A program made the translations under genes and the position numbers. From positions 1-26,947 of the forward strand of contig CAMUQE010000005.1 of the NCBI GenBank assembly GCA_947096075.1: 26,947 nucleotides of DNA. Direction: 5' to 3'. This document shows, one piece after another, positions 16,214 to 25,215 of the stretch; position 1 is the first letter of the stretch; each line of letters begins with the position of its first letter. The notes under the pieces are model-generated. The model was not told where the DNA came from. It was given only the letters and a program-made list of their open reading frames with translations, and did not search any database. Source of the DNA: Veillonella parvula (GTDB lineage Bacteria > Bacillota > Negativicutes > Veillonellales > Veillonellaceae).

Positions 16214-17335
16214 ATGCGCAGCACCATCGTTAATGCAAAACGAATTGTAGTCAAAGTTGGTAGCAGTACGCTTTGTTACACTAACGGACATTTAAATTTG
16301 GAGCGTATTGAAAGATTAGTGCGCCAATTATCAGATTTGGCTAACCAAGGTAAAGAAATTATTCTTGTTTCTTCTGGTGCTACTGGTGCGGGTCTTGCCC
16401 CCTTAGGCTTTAAGGAAAAGCCTAGAGACCTCGTATTAAAGCAAGCAGCAGCTGCAGTAGGTCAAGGTATTCTCATTCATATGTACGAGCGCATGTTTCG
16501 AGAATATGGTCGCACCGTAGGGCAAATTCTTTTAACGAAAGAGGATAGTACTGGACGCCATAGTTATCTTAACTTACGTAATACATTACATACTTTATTG
16601 CAACTTAACGTTATTCCTATTATCAATGAAAATGACGTGGTTGCTATCGAAGAATTTAAAATCGGTGATAACGATACATTATCTGCCACTGTAGCAGGTA
16701 TTGTAGATGCAGATTTACTTATCATTTTGTCAGATATTGAAGGCTTATATACGGCTAACCCAGCCACCAATCCAGATGCTACTTTGATAGAAACTGTTTC
16801 TGAAATCACCGATGAAATTTATGCTATTGCAGGTGGTGCTGGTTCTAATATGGGAACGGGTGGTATGTATACAAAAATTAAAGCTGCTCATATGGCAACA
16901 AATTCTGGTGTACCAATGGTTATAACCTCAGGTGAAGTAGAGGATTCTGTTCGTCGTGTATGTAAGGGTGAACAAATTGGGACACTCTTTGAAGCCCATG
17001 ATGCAAGTTTATCTGGTAAGCATCATTGGTTGGCTTTTGGTAAACGATTAAAAGGATCGATTACGATTGATGACGGTTGCGCTCGGGCTGTTTTAGATAA
17101 GGGTGCTAGTATTTTGCCCGCTGGTATTATTGAAGTAGAGGGGACTTTTGGACCTGGTGATACAATTTCCATTTATCATAATCATAAGGAAATTGGTCGT
17201 GGACTTATTAATTATAGTATTGATGATATGAAGGCGATTAAAGGTCACAATACAAATGATATAGCCGAAATTCTAGGTATTAATACGACTTATGATGAGG
17301 CTGTACATCGTAATAATCTAGTTTTATTACACTGA
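16214..17335 (+). CDS. proB: Glutamate 5-kinase (ProB)
   Basis: ProB phosphorylates glutamate, the first and feedback-inhibited step of proline synthesis. The 373-residue protein has an amino-acid kinase domain (about 1-260: VVKVGSSTL, VSSGATGAG, NENDVVAIEEFKIGDND, LLIILSDIEGLY, GTGGMYTKIKAA) and a C-terminal PUA domain (about 275-365). I chose ATG 16214 because the perfect AGGAGGTGA at 16201-16209 lies just upstream. The TTG at 16184 would precede that binding site. The 72 bases between yhbY and this ATG are the longest protein-gene gap in the chain; a TATAAT at 16145-16150 lies there but lacks a well-placed -35. proA follows 9 bases later. Confidence 0.97.
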   Translation: MRSTIVNAKRIVVKVGSSTLCYTNGHLNLERIERLVRQLSDLANQGKEIILVSSGATGAGLAPLGFKEKPRDLVLKQAAAAVGQGILIHMYERMFREYGRTVGQILLTKEDSTGRHSYLNLRNTLHTLLQLNVIPIINENDVVAIEEFKIGDNDTLSATVAGIVDADLLIILSDIEGLYTANPATNPDATLIETVSEITDEIYAIAGGAGSNMGTGGMYTKIKAAHMATNSGVPMVITSGEVEDSVRRVCKGEQIGTLFEAHDASLSGKHHWLAFGKRLKGSITIDDGCARAVLDKGASILPAGIIEVEGTFGPGDTISIYHNHKEIGRGLINYSIDDMKAIKGHNTNDIAEILGINTTYDEAVHRNNLVLLH

Positions 17336-17344
17336 GGAAATCCT

Positions 17345-18604
17345 ATGAACCAGTATGAAGAAATTTGTAAAGATATGGGCCAGAGAGCTAAAACGGCATC
17401 TTTTGAATTAGCCCAACTCGACCAAGAAACTTTAGATTCTGCATTATTAGCAATTGCTGATGCTGTAGAAGCACAAACAGATGAAATTATGGCGGCTAAT
17501 GAATTAGACCTAGAAAAGTCTGTTGACTATAATTTACCTAGAACTATGATAGATCGATTAACCTTGACACCTAGTCGCATTGCTCAAATGGCAGAAGGGG
17601 TACGTCAGGTGGCTGTTCTTGAAAGTCCTGTAGGTTCTATTATAGAAACAATCACTCGTCCTAACGGTTTGATTATTGAAAAGCGATCCGTACCTTTTGG
17701 TGTAATTGGTATCATCTTTGAAGCCCGTCCTAATGTAACCATTGATGCAGGTGTTCTTTGTTTAAAGACGGCAAATGCTACAATTTTACGCGGTGGTAAA
17801 GAGGCATTCCACACGAACCAAATCATCGTGTCTATCATGCGGAATACCTTAGAGTCTCTAGGTATTAATGGTGACTCTATTCAACTTGTTGAGGTGCTTG
17901 ATCGAGATATGGTTGGTGTACTTTTACAACAACGGGAATATATTGATGTAATTATTCCACGTGGTGGCGCTGGACTTATTCGTCGTGTTGTAGAAGATAG
18001 TAGCATTCCTGTTATTGAAACTGGTAGCGGTGTATGTCATACCTTTGTTGATGAATATGCTAATCTAGAGATGGCCTTAGAAATTGCGGTTAATGCTAAG
18101 GTTCAACGCCCATCTGTATGTAACTCTATGGAAACACTGTTAGTTCATCACGCTGTGGCTTCTGATTTTTTACCACGTCTTGATACAGCACTACAAGAAT
18201 ACGGTGTTCACATTCACGGAGATGAAGCTGTAGCTCAATATATGGAAAACACAATTCCTCTAGAAGAGGATTCTTTCAACACAGAATACAATGATATGGA
18301 CTTAAATGTGCGTATCGTTGAAAATCTTGAAGAAGCTATTGAACATGTGAATCGGTATACTACACATCACTCTGAGGCTATTATTACAGATGAACCTATG
18401 CGAGCTAATGTGTTTATGAATTTAGTAGATTGTTCTACTGTATACCATAATGCATCTACACGTTTTACAGATGGCTTTGAGTTCGGCTTTGGAGCAGAAA
18501 TCGGCATTAGTACACAAAAACTTCACGCTCGAGGACCTATGGGGTTACAAGCTCTAACATCTTATAAATACTTTGTATTTGGAGAAGGTCAAGTACGGAC
18601 GTGA
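17345..18604 (+). CDS. proA: Gamma-glutamyl phosphate reductase (ProA)
   Basis: ProA reduces the unstable glutamyl phosphate made by ProB to glutamate semialdehyde using NADPH, so the two enzymes probably work as a complex. The 419-residue sequence is a full-length aldehyde-dehydrogenase-fold protein. The nucleophile is C259 in RPSVCNSMET; other family motifs are VPFGVIGIIFEARPNV, LRGGKEAFHTN and IIPRGGAGLI. The GAGGAAAT before the ATG overlaps the end of proB. The TGA stop shares bases with the GTG of a small downstream ORF (GTGA at 18601-18604). Confidence 0.97.
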   Translation: MNQYEEICKDMGQRAKTASFELAQLDQETLDSALLAIADAVEAQTDEIMAANELDLEKSVDYNLPRTMIDRLTLTPSRIAQMAEGVRQVAVLESPVGSIIETITRPNGLIIEKRSVPFGVIGIIFEARPNVTIDAGVLCLKTANATILRGGKEAFHTNQIIVSIMRNTLESLGINGDSIQLVEVLDRDMVGVLLQQREYIDVIIPRGGAGLIRRVVEDSSIPVIETGSGVCHTFVDEYANLEMALEIAVNAKVQRPSVCNSMETLLVHHAVASDFLPRLDTALQEYGVHIHGDEAVAQYMENTIPLEEDSFNTEYNDMDLNVRIVENLEEAIEHVNRYTTHHSEAIITDEPMRANVFMNLVDCSTVYHNASTRFTDGFEFGFGAEIGISTQKLHARGPMGLQALTSYKYFVFGEGQVRT

Positions 18605-18750
18605 AGAGACTATATTATTTTGTAAGAGCATACTATAGATACATTCAAACACCAAAGGGACGATATGAATGGATTTCCTATATAAAAGCATTGCTCATAT
18701 TCATCATTATTTGTGTCATTGTCATTAAGGGAGTGACCGTATTATGGTAG
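18601..18750 (+). CDS. Small predicted membrane protein, 49 residues, unknown function
   Basis: A GTG-initiated ORF fills the space between proA and nadD. It overlaps the proA stop by 4 bases (GTGA) and the nadD start by 7 (stop TAG at 18748-18750, nadD ATG at 18744). The product starts MKRLYYFVRAYYRYIQTPKG, is basic and tyrosine-rich for 28 residues, then has one hydrophobic segment (about 29-47) and ends VTVLW. It is predicted to be a single-pass membrane protein with a positive cytoplasmic N terminus. GGAGAAGG (18581-18588) is 12 bases upstream, rather far, so coupling to proA translation seems more likely. It is in a different frame from proA and nadD. I do not recognise a family. Confidence 0.6.
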   Translation: MKRLYYFVRAYYRYIQTPKGRYEWISYIKALLIFIIICVIVIKGVTVLW

Positions 18751-19358
18751 ATAAACGTCGCATAGGTATAATTGGTGGAACATTTAATCCCATTCATTTA
18801 GGTCACCTAATGATTGCAGAGGTGGCTTGTGAGAGCTTTAATTTAGAAAAGGTTATCTTTGTACCTGCTCGTATTCCACCACATAAGCAACATGATGTGA
18901 TTGATAGTCATCATCGCTATGCTATGACGGCGGCCGCAGTTTTGGATAATCCCAATTTTGAAATTTCTGATGTAGAGATGCGCCGAGAGGGCCCTTCGTA
19001 TACCGTTGATACGATTCAATATTTTAAAAAACTATATGGTCCTACTGTTGAATTTTACTTCATTGCAGGGACTGATACTATTCGTGCATTACCGACTTGG
19101 AAATTTATAGATGAACTGATAGACGAGGTTCATTTTATTGGAGCTACTAGACCAGATGGATCGAGTGCTATTGATTCTACTTTGGATGAATTAGGAGCTA
19201 AAGCACGGGAAAAGATACATGTTATGGAAGTGCCTGAAATGAAATTGTCTGCTACGTATTTACGAGAGCGCTTACGGTCTGGAAAGACAGTTCGGTATAT
19301 GTTGCCTAAATGTGTAGTGGATTATATAGAAGAAAACCATATATATGGGAAGGAATAA
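18744..19358 (+). CDS. nadD: Nicotinate-nucleotide adenylyltransferase (NadD)
   Basis: NadD converts nicotinate mononucleotide and ATP to deamido-NAD, a step in both de novo and salvage NAD synthesis. The 204-residue protein begins with the nucleotidyltransferase motif GGTFNPIHLGH (about residues 9-19). It carries PPHKQ, the YTVDT strand, the FIAGTDTIRALPTWK substrate loop, and near the end SATYLRERLRSGK, corresponding to the family's second motif (IS-S-T-x-I-R). AAGGGAG lies about 10 bases before the ATG. The order nadD-yqeK-LCP-rsfS that follows is conserved in several Firmicute lineages. Confidence 0.96.
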   Translation: MVDKRRIGIIGGTFNPIHLGHLMIAEVACESFNLEKVIFVPARIPPHKQHDVIDSHHRYAMTAAAVLDNPNFEISDVEMRREGPSYTVDTIQYFKKLYGPTVEFYFIAGTDTIRALPTWKFIDELIDEVHFIGATRPDGSSAIDSTLDELGAKAREKIHVMEVPEMKLSATYLRERLRSGKTVRYMLPKCVVDYIEENHIYGKE

Positions 19359-19931
19359 ATGATGTTATCGTTTGATGAAATACAACATAGGGTAAGCCAA
19401 TGGATGGGGAAAAAACGTTTTAAGCATACCCTGGGTGTTGTTGAATCCGCAACTCAGTTGGCTAAACTTTATAATGTTGATGTAGAAAAAGCACGATTAG
19501 CGGCATTACTACATGATTGTGCTAAAGAAATGCCTTTGAAAGAGATGCAAGATTTGGTGAAGGAGAATAATTACAAAGCTGATGAAGAATTATTAGCCAA
19601 TGGTAATCTTTTACATGGATTAGCAGGTATGATTCGAGCTAAACTTGAGTTTTCTATAACCGATTCAGAAATTTTAGAAGCTATTCGTGTTCATACAACT
19701 GGTAAGGTAGGGATGTCCACATTAGATAAAGTTATATTCTTAGCAGATTATATTGAACCCAATCGTCATTTTCCAGGTGTTGATGAACTTCGAAAGGTAG
19801 CTAAAGAAAATCTCGATAGAGCTGTATTGCTTGGTTTTGACAATACTATTAATCACCTTATTGAGCAACATCTTTCTATTTATCCTTTGACCATTCTTGG
19901 TCGTAATGATGTATTAAAATCTTGTAAATAA
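19359..19931 (+). CDS. yqeK: HD-domain bis(5'-nucleosyl)-tetraphosphatase YqeK (symmetrical)
   Basis: The 190-residue protein is an HD-superfamily hydrolase of the YqeK family. In B. subtilis and relatives YqeK splits Ap4A into two ADP, controlling this stress-related dinucleotide. Metal ligands are visible in KHTLGV (about residue 25), the HD pair in LLHDCAKE (about 51-52), LLHGLAG and IRVHTTG, followed by FLADYIEPNR, which is typical of the family. The ATG at 19359 directly follows the nadD stop; the ATG at 19362 is equally possible and would drop one residue. The next gene starts 12 bases after its stop. Confidence 0.93.
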   Translation: MMLSFDEIQHRVSQWMGKKRFKHTLGVVESATQLAKLYNVDVEKARLAALLHDCAKEMPLKEMQDLVKENNYKADEELLANGNLLHGLAGMIRAKLEFSITDSEILEAIRVHTTGKVGMSTLDKVIFLADYIEPNRHFPGVDELRKVAKENLDRAVLLGFDNTINHLIEQHLSIYPLTILGRNDVLKSCK

Positions 19932-19943
19932 TGGAGTTTTTAT

Positions 19944-21065
19944 ATGGACGAGCGTGAACGAGCAAGAGCTCGCCGACGTAGAAAAAGACGTCAACAAAAG
20001 TCATCTGTAAAGTGGCCTAGAGTCATTTTGGCTATTGTTGTAGTTTTGGCTCTGGTCGGTGGGATAGGATATGGCATATATAGTGGCGTATCATATGCAT
20101 ATAGAGCAATTGTAGGAACTACTGAAGTTACTGAAGCTGTGACAGATAGTGGAAATAAACAGGACGCAAATACTGTATCAGTAGAGCAAAAAGGTTTAGA
20201 TAAACCTCTATATATTTTGGTTATTGGCACTGATGACAATAATCCTAGCCAAGGTGATAGCTTATTCCTATTATCTGTAAATCTTGATCAAAAAACCATG
20301 GATGTTATTGGCATTCCAAGTAATAGTAAAATCGATAATCGTGATCAAACAGATGCGACCATGTTAAATGGTATTTACGAAAAAGGTGGTATTGAGCTTA
20401 CTAAAGCTGTTATTGAGGATATGTTCCATATTTCAATACCATACTACGTGGTAGTTAATCAAGATGCATTCAAGAAAACTAATGATGTGTTAGGGAATCA
20501 ACAAATTTATGTAGAGCAACCGATGGAACATGTTGATGCAGAAGGCAATAAGGATATTGATTTACGACGTGGTTATCAAACATTAGATAGTAATAATGCC
20601 TTAGCATATTTACGATATTCTGATCCTAAACACGATACCTTTACTCGTGTGCAACGACAAGAGCGATTTTTAAAGTTGTGGGTGGAACAAGAGCATAATG
20701 CATTTTTTATAACAAATGCATGGCATATTTGGCGTATTTGGGAGCATTTTGATAGTAATATCTCCACTTTAGATGCTATTAAACTGGTATATAATGCGAG
20801 CAAAATTAATAAGGAAGAGATCCACTTCTATATTCTTCCTGGTGAAAAAGAGCTTATAGGTGAAACGACTTATTGGAAGGTAAATCCTACGGAAGCTCAA
20901 CGTTTAGTGGGTATTACAATGGGCAATTTACCAGCTAATGAAATGACGCAATTTATATCTGCACCAACAAATAGTATGTCGAAAGTTGCACCTGAATCGG
21001 AACATAATGGTGGCACTATTACAAAGCCCACAGAACCAGGTGAGGAGAGCGGTAGTAAGCGATAA
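19944..21065 (+). CDS. LytR-CpsA-Psr (LCP) family protein with divergent active site
   Basis: LCP enzymes attach glycopolymers to the wall, from a lipid carrier to peptidoglycan. This 373-residue protein has a very basic cytoplasmic tail (ERARARRRRKRR), one membrane segment (about 29-50) and an extracytoplasmic LCP domain (about 88-300) starting LDKPLYILVIGTDD. It keeps the acid in QGDS (D105), but the usual arginine after the IP strand (IPRDT type) is replaced, reading IPSNSK at 124-129. The usual RxR before the RxxRQ segment keeps only one arginine (R224 in LAYLRYSDP); RVQRQ follows normally. Transferase activity is therefore doubtful. It sits between yqeK and rsfS, an order seen in other Negativicutes and clostridia. 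The C-terminal tail is Ser/Thr/Pro-rich. Confidence 0.82.
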   Translation: MDERERARARRRRKRRQQKSSVKWPRVILAIVVVLALVGGIGYGIYSGVSYAYRAIVGTTEVTEAVTDSGNKQDANTVSVEQKGLDKPLYILVIGTDDNNPSQGDSLFLLSVNLDQKTMDVIGIPSNSKIDNRDQTDATMLNGIYEKGGIELTKAVIEDMFHISIPYYVVVNQDAFKKTNDVLGNQQIYVEQPMEHVDAEGNKDIDLRRGYQTLDSNNALAYLRYSDPKHDTFTRVQRQERFLKLWVEQEHNAFFITNAWHIWRIWEHFDSNISTLDAIKLVYNASKINKEEIHFYILPGEKELIGETTYWKVNPTEAQRLVGITMGNLPANEMTQFISAPTNSMSKVAPESEHNGGTITKPTEPGEESGSKR

Positions 21066-21081
21066 GATATGAGGCAATATA

Positions 21082-21444
21082 ATGAAAAAGAAAGAAGATA
21101 TTAAACAAATCGTATTAGAACTTGCACAAGCTGCATTTGATAAAAAGGGCAGAGATATTGAAATTCTTGATTTAGAAGGTATTTCAATGTTAGGTGATTA
21201 TTTTTTGATTGCCAGTGCAAATAATAGTAAGCAATCTCAAAGCATTGCTGATGAAATGGAAGATAAAGCAGCCGAATTAGGTATAACAGTACAGCATAGA
21301 GAAGGTTATCGTGAAGGTGAATGGATCTTATTGGATTTTGGCGATATACTTTGTCATGTCTTTGGTGGTGATGAATTGCGTGAATTCTACGGTTTAGAAG
21401 AATTGTGGAATGACGCTGGTCGAGTTCCATTTGAAGGAGTATAA
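21082..21444 (+). CDS. rsfS: Ribosomal silencing factor RsfS
   Basis: RsfS binds ribosomal protein uL14 on the 50S subunit and blocks joining with 30S when nutrients fall. The 120-residue sequence matches the family end to end: IKQIVLELAQAAFDKKGRDI, then SMLGDYFLIASANNSKQSQSIAD, EGYREGEWILLDFGDILCHVF, and the FYGLEELWNDA end. GAGG lies 8 bases before the ATG. With hpf at the start of the window this is the second gene for a ribosome-silencing protein here. The cvfB start lies one base after its stop. Confidence 0.96.
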   Translation: MKKKEDIKQIVLELAQAAFDKKGRDIEILDLEGISMLGDYFLIASANNSKQSQSIADEMEDKAAELGITVQHREGYREGEWILLDFGDILCHVFGGDELREFYGLEELWNDAGRVPFEGV

Positions 21445-21445
21445 T

Positions 21446-22354
21446 ATGGCTACAGAATTGTTGGAAAATACAATTGCCACATTGAAAGTATTGCGTACTA
21501 GTGACCAAGGTGCTTTTCTAGATGGTCAAACAGGCAATACAAATGATGATATTTTGCTTCATAAAGATCAACAAACTTCACCAGTTACTATAGGAGATGA
21601 GGTAGAAGTATTTTTATATCGCGATCCAAAGGGGCGTTTAACTGCTTCTATGCGTTTACCAGCTATGAAGGTTGGCCAAATTGGTTATGTTGAGGTCATC
21701 AATACGACAAATTTTGGTTGCTTCGTTGAGGTTGGCACAGAACGTGGTATCTTTATGCCTCATGCGGAGATGCGTGGTCGCCCTCAGGTAGGGGAAAAGG
21801 TATGGGTTCGTCTTTATACAGATAAATCTGGCCGTTTTGCGGTCTCCATGGATGTAGATGATGAAATGCGTCGTGCCTCTAAAGCTGCTACTGAAGCTAC
21901 GGTTGGTCAACTTGTAAAAGGTGCTATCTATAACTTAACGAGTGAGGGGGCATTTTTTATCACTCCTGAGCGTTGGATTGCCTTTTTACATCGTTCTGAA
22001 ATGACGAGAAAGTTAAAAGTAGGGGAAATGATTGAAGGGCGTATTACTTTCAAACGCGATGATGGTCGTGTCAATGTGTCTATGCGCCCTACAAAGGAAA
22101 AAGCTCTTGTTTCAGACGGTGATATTATTATGGAATATCTTTTAAATCGCGGTGGAAAGATGCCATACAGTGATGAGTCTTCAGCAATGTTGATTAAAGA
22201 TAAGTTCAATATTAGTAAGGCTGCTTTCAAACGTGCCTTAGGGCATTTAATGAAAGAGAAAAAAATTGTTCAGGAGGATGGTTGGACATTGCTTACCGAC
22301 ATAGGTCGCCAATGGACACCTCTTGTTAGTGATGAGTCCCAAGATGAGGAATAA
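21446..22354 (+). CDS. cvfB: CvfB-family S1-domain RNA-binding protein
   Basis: The 302-residue product resembles CvfB/YitL: several S1-like OB domains (about 10-65, 68-130 with GYVEVINTTNFGCFVEVG and 145-215 with GAIYNLTSEGAFFIT) and a C-terminal winged helix (about 225-290, KDKFNISKAAFKRALGHLMKEKKI). In Staphylococcus aureus CvfB affects virulence gene expression and binds RNA; its molecular role is still poorly defined. The ATG at 21446 has GAAGGAG just before it. A longer reading from 21410 would run back into rsfS and is rejected. trkA follows 5 bases after the stop. Confidence 0.9.
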   Translation: MATELLENTIATLKVLRTSDQGAFLDGQTGNTNDDILLHKDQQTSPVTIGDEVEVFLYRDPKGRLTASMRLPAMKVGQIGYVEVINTTNFGCFVEVGTERGIFMPHAEMRGRPQVGEKVWVRLYTDKSGRFAVSMDVDDEMRRASKAATEATVGQLVKGAIYNLTSEGAFFITPERWIAFLHRSEMTRKLKVGEMIEGRITFKRDDGRVNVSMRPTKEKALVSDGDIIMEYLLNRGGKMPYSDESSAMLIKDKFNISKAAFKRALGHLMKEKKIVQEDGWTLLTDIGRQWTPLVSDESQDEE

Positions 22355-22359
22355 AGACG

Positions 22360-23700
22360 ATGAAAATTGTCATTGTAGGCGCTGGTAAGGTTGGTTATTC
22401 ATTAGCACAACGTCTTATTCAAGACGATCATGATGTATATGTTATCGATCGCTCACCAGAACGCATTCATAATCTTGAAAATACATTAGATGTTAGCCTA
22501 GTTTTAGGGAATGGCAGTGATGTTCAATTATTGAATGAGATCGATATGTCTGATGTTGGTATGTTTATTGCTGTTACTGATTCAGATGAGGTTAATATGC
22601 TATCCTGTTCGGTAGCTAAAATAAAAGGTGTGCCTACGACTATTGCACGCGTTCGTGATAATAGTGTGGCGGAACATATGGATGAGGAGATACGAGCTCA
22701 AGTAGGTGTTGATCTTTTCATCAATCCTGAAATGGTTACAGCTCAAGAGTTACTACAAATTTTAGAAACACCATCAGCTATAGATGTTGAGGAGTTCGGT
22801 CAGGGTGCTGTGCGCCTTATGGAATTCAAATTGAATAATGAATTTCCTCTATTAGAACAGCCACTAAAAGAAATTCGCTTTCCTGAAGGTGTTCTATTAG
22901 TTGGTATTTTGCGCTATGGTGAAATGATTATTCCGCATGGTGAAAGTCGCTTACAGGCTGATGATAGTGTATTTTTCCTAGGTTTGAAAGAGTCCGTTTC
23001 TGAAGTGGAGAAACTTTGGTTCCATAATTATAATACATTCTATAAACGGGCTGTAATCATTGGGGCAGGTCTTTTAGGTCGTAACTTAACTGTATTACTA
23101 GAAAAAGCTGGTTTTTCTGTGAAGGTTATTGAAAAAGACTTTGACCGTTGTGAGAAACTGGCAAATCAAGTGGATAAAGCCATGGTTATCAATGGGGATG
23201 GTACTGATTTTGATTTGCTCGAAGCTGAGGAAATTGCTGATAGCGATGTAATTATTGCTCTAACAGATGATGATAAACTTAACTTACTTGTAGCACTTGT
23301 AGGAAAGCATATGGGTATCCAAAAGACCGTTGTTCGTGTGGGTCGGCCGGAATATATTATGCTGATGGAGCAAGTAGGTATTGATGTTGTATTTTCTCCA
23401 CGTTTATTAACAGCAAGTCAAATTTTGCGCTTTGTACGAAGTGGAGAAGGGGTTGTTTCTATTTCTACCTTTGAAGGTGGTAAAGCCGAATCTATCGAGA
23501 TTGAAATTACCAATGAATCACCTGTGGCAGGTAAACAATTAAAAGATATTCGTTTACCTGGGAAGGCCTTAGTAGGTGTAATTTTACGGGAAAATGAAGC
23601 TATCGTACCTCGTGGTAATACTCAAATTTTAGATGGTGATCATATCGTTCTCTTTACATTACCTGAATCGGTAAGCAAATTGCTTAAATATCTTACTTAG
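22360..23700 (+). CDS. trkA: Trk potassium uptake system, regulatory subunit TrkA
   Basis: TrkA is the cytoplasmic ring-forming subunit that gates the TrkH potassium channel in response to nucleotides. The 446-residue protein contains two full RCK repeats. The first NAD-binding Rossmann motif GAGKVG is at residues 7-12 and the second GAGLLG starts at 235; each is followed by a TrkA-C domain (about 140-220 and 365-445). The ends of both Rossmann beta-2 strands carry the acidic residue expected for NAD (VIDRSPE and VIEKDFD). The tandem-repeat form is the TrkA type and not the single-RCK KtrA type. trkH follows by 12 bases behind a strong AAGGAGGGG. Confidence 0.97.
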   Translation: MKIVIVGAGKVGYSLAQRLIQDDHDVYVIDRSPERIHNLENTLDVSLVLGNGSDVQLLNEIDMSDVGMFIAVTDSDEVNMLSCSVAKIKGVPTTIARVRDNSVAEHMDEEIRAQVGVDLFINPEMVTAQELLQILETPSAIDVEEFGQGAVRLMEFKLNNEFPLLEQPLKEIRFPEGVLLVGILRYGEMIIPHGESRLQADDSVFFLGLKESVSEVEKLWFHNYNTFYKRAVIIGAGLLGRNLTVLLEKAGFSVKVIEKDFDRCEKLANQVDKAMVINGDGTDFDLLEAEEIADSDVIIALTDDDKLNLLVALVGKHMGIQKTVVRVGRPEYIMLMEQVGIDVVFSPRLLTASQILRFVRSGEGVVSISTFEGGKAESIEIEITNESPVAGKQLKDIRLPGKALVGVILRENEAIVPRGNTQILDGDHIVLFTLPESVSKLLKYLT

Positions 23701-23712
23701 TAAGGAGGGGCT

Positions 23713-25200
23713 ATGCGAATTCAAATCGTTATGTCCTTAGTGGGTCGGCTACTCTATATATTTGGGGCTTTTACTTTAATCCCCTTTATATATAGTGTCG
23801 TATTTGAAACTGCATATTGGTCATTTCTTATAACTACAAGCCTTTCTTTAGTTTTGGGGACATTTTTGTCTTATTACGGTTGTGAAAGTCAAGGCTTTAG
23901 TATTCGTGACGGGTTCTTAGTTGTATCCGCTACTTGGATATTTACGGTTATTTTGGGGGCTTTGCCTTTTTTGGGGAGTGGCATATTGACGAATGTTTTT
24001 GATGCTCTATTTGAAGCCACTTCGGGTATTACTGCAACTGGTGCCACTATTATTTATAGTGTTGATGAGTTACCAAATACATTTGTATTATGGCGTGGTC
24101 TTATGCACTGGGTTGGAGGGATGGGGATCATCGTCCTTATCTTATCATTTTTAAAGAATTTAGGAGCAGATGCAGCACATTTCTTTAATGCAGAGGCATC
24201 TGTACCAAAGCCTGGTGTTGTAATGCCGCGTATTCAATCAATGGCCACCAAGCTTTGGCAGTTGTATATTGCTTTTACTGCTCTTTGCTTTCTTATGCTG
24301 TGGGCTGGAGGCATTGAACCTTTTGATGCGTTAAACTATGCCTTTTCTATTATTGCTACGGGAGGATTTGCACCTACATCAGCAGGGGCTTTTATTTATG
24401 AACAAAGTAATTATATTTGTTTCGTATTTATATTCTTTATGTTTCTTGCTGGTGGCAATTTCTCTGTGTATTACAATGCACTTCAAAAAGGAATTCGCGT
24501 TTTAATTAATGATTTTGAAACACGTATGTACTGGCTTGTGGTGTTTATTGGTATTGCCATTGTATCAATATCTTTAGTATTACAATCCAGCTATTCTAGT
24601 CCTTTAGAAATTGTTAGAAATGCTGCCTTTAATTTAGTTTCTCTTCAAACTGGTAGTGGTTTTGCTATTAGTGATTATGATTTGTGGCCTGCTGCGGCAC
24701 AGATGATGCTATTTATTTGTACATTTTTTGGTGGTTGTAGTGGTTCTACAACGGGTGGTATAAAAATTATACGACTTATTATTTTGATTAAGAGTTCTAT
24801 AATTTATTTGCGAAAATCAATTCATCCTGATATGGTTCAAGTAGTACGTATTAATGGAAAACCGATGCCTACTAAATGGATTCAGATGACACAGCAATTT
24901 TTATTTTTATATTTAATGATTTATGTGGTATCTGTTTTTCTAATGACTTGCACGGGACTCAATACATATGATTCTATGCAAGTGGTTACGGCTTTTCTTA
25001 GCAATGTAGGACTAGGGTTTGGTGGTTTTGGTCCTACTGATTCCTTTAGTGTTATGCCGGATACTGCTAAATGCATTGCTATTGTAGACATGTTATTAGG
25101 TCGTTTGGAGTTATTTACGATTTTAGTTATGCTTCACCCTCAGTTTTGGGAAGGGTATTTTATAAAAAAAGAGGTTCCTAAACGATATCGTATTCTATAG
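23713..25200 (+). CDS. trkH: Trk potassium uptake system, membrane subunit TrkH
   Basis: The 495-residue polytopic protein is the potassium-conducting subunit. It has the M1-P-M2 fourfold repeat of the TrkH/KtrB superfamily. Filter-type loops can be seen in order: TSGITATGAT, IATGGFAPTS, SLQTGSGFAIS and SNVGLGFGGFGPT. The leading pair of membrane helices characteristic of TrkH is present at the N terminus. Length agrees with TrkH. The start follows AAGGAGGGG. It is paired with trkA directly upstream, making a complete Trk system, which couples K+ entry to the membrane potential or ion gradient. Confidence 0.96.
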   Translation: MRIQIVMSLVGRLLYIFGAFTLIPFIYSVVFETAYWSFLITTSLSLVLGTFLSYYGCESQGFSIRDGFLVVSATWIFTVILGALPFLGSGILTNVFDALFEATSGITATGATIIYSVDELPNTFVLWRGLMHWVGGMGIIVLILSFLKNLGADAAHFFNAEASVPKPGVVMPRIQSMATKLWQLYIAFTALCFLMLWAGGIEPFDALNYAFSIIATGGFAPTSAGAFIYEQSNYICFVFIFFMFLAGGNFSVYYNALQKGIRVLINDFETRMYWLVVFIGIAIVSISLVLQSSYSSPLEIVRNAAFNLVSLQTGSGFAISDYDLWPAAAQMMLFICTFFGGCSGSTTGGIKIIRLIILIKSSIIYLRKSIHPDMVQVVRINGKPMPTKWIQMTQQFLFLYLMIYVVSVFLMTCTGLNTYDSMQVVTAFLSNVGLGFGGFGPTDSFSVMPDTAKCIAIVDMLLGRLELFTILVMLHPQFWEGYFIKKEVPKRYRIL

Positions 25201-25215
25201 GAGGGCAGGAACTAT

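Noticed and set aside
21101..21508. A 135-codon ORF on the - strand over rsfS and the cvfB start
   Set aside because: It is a shadow of rsfS, with low-complexity Leu/His/Tyr composition and no family resemblance.
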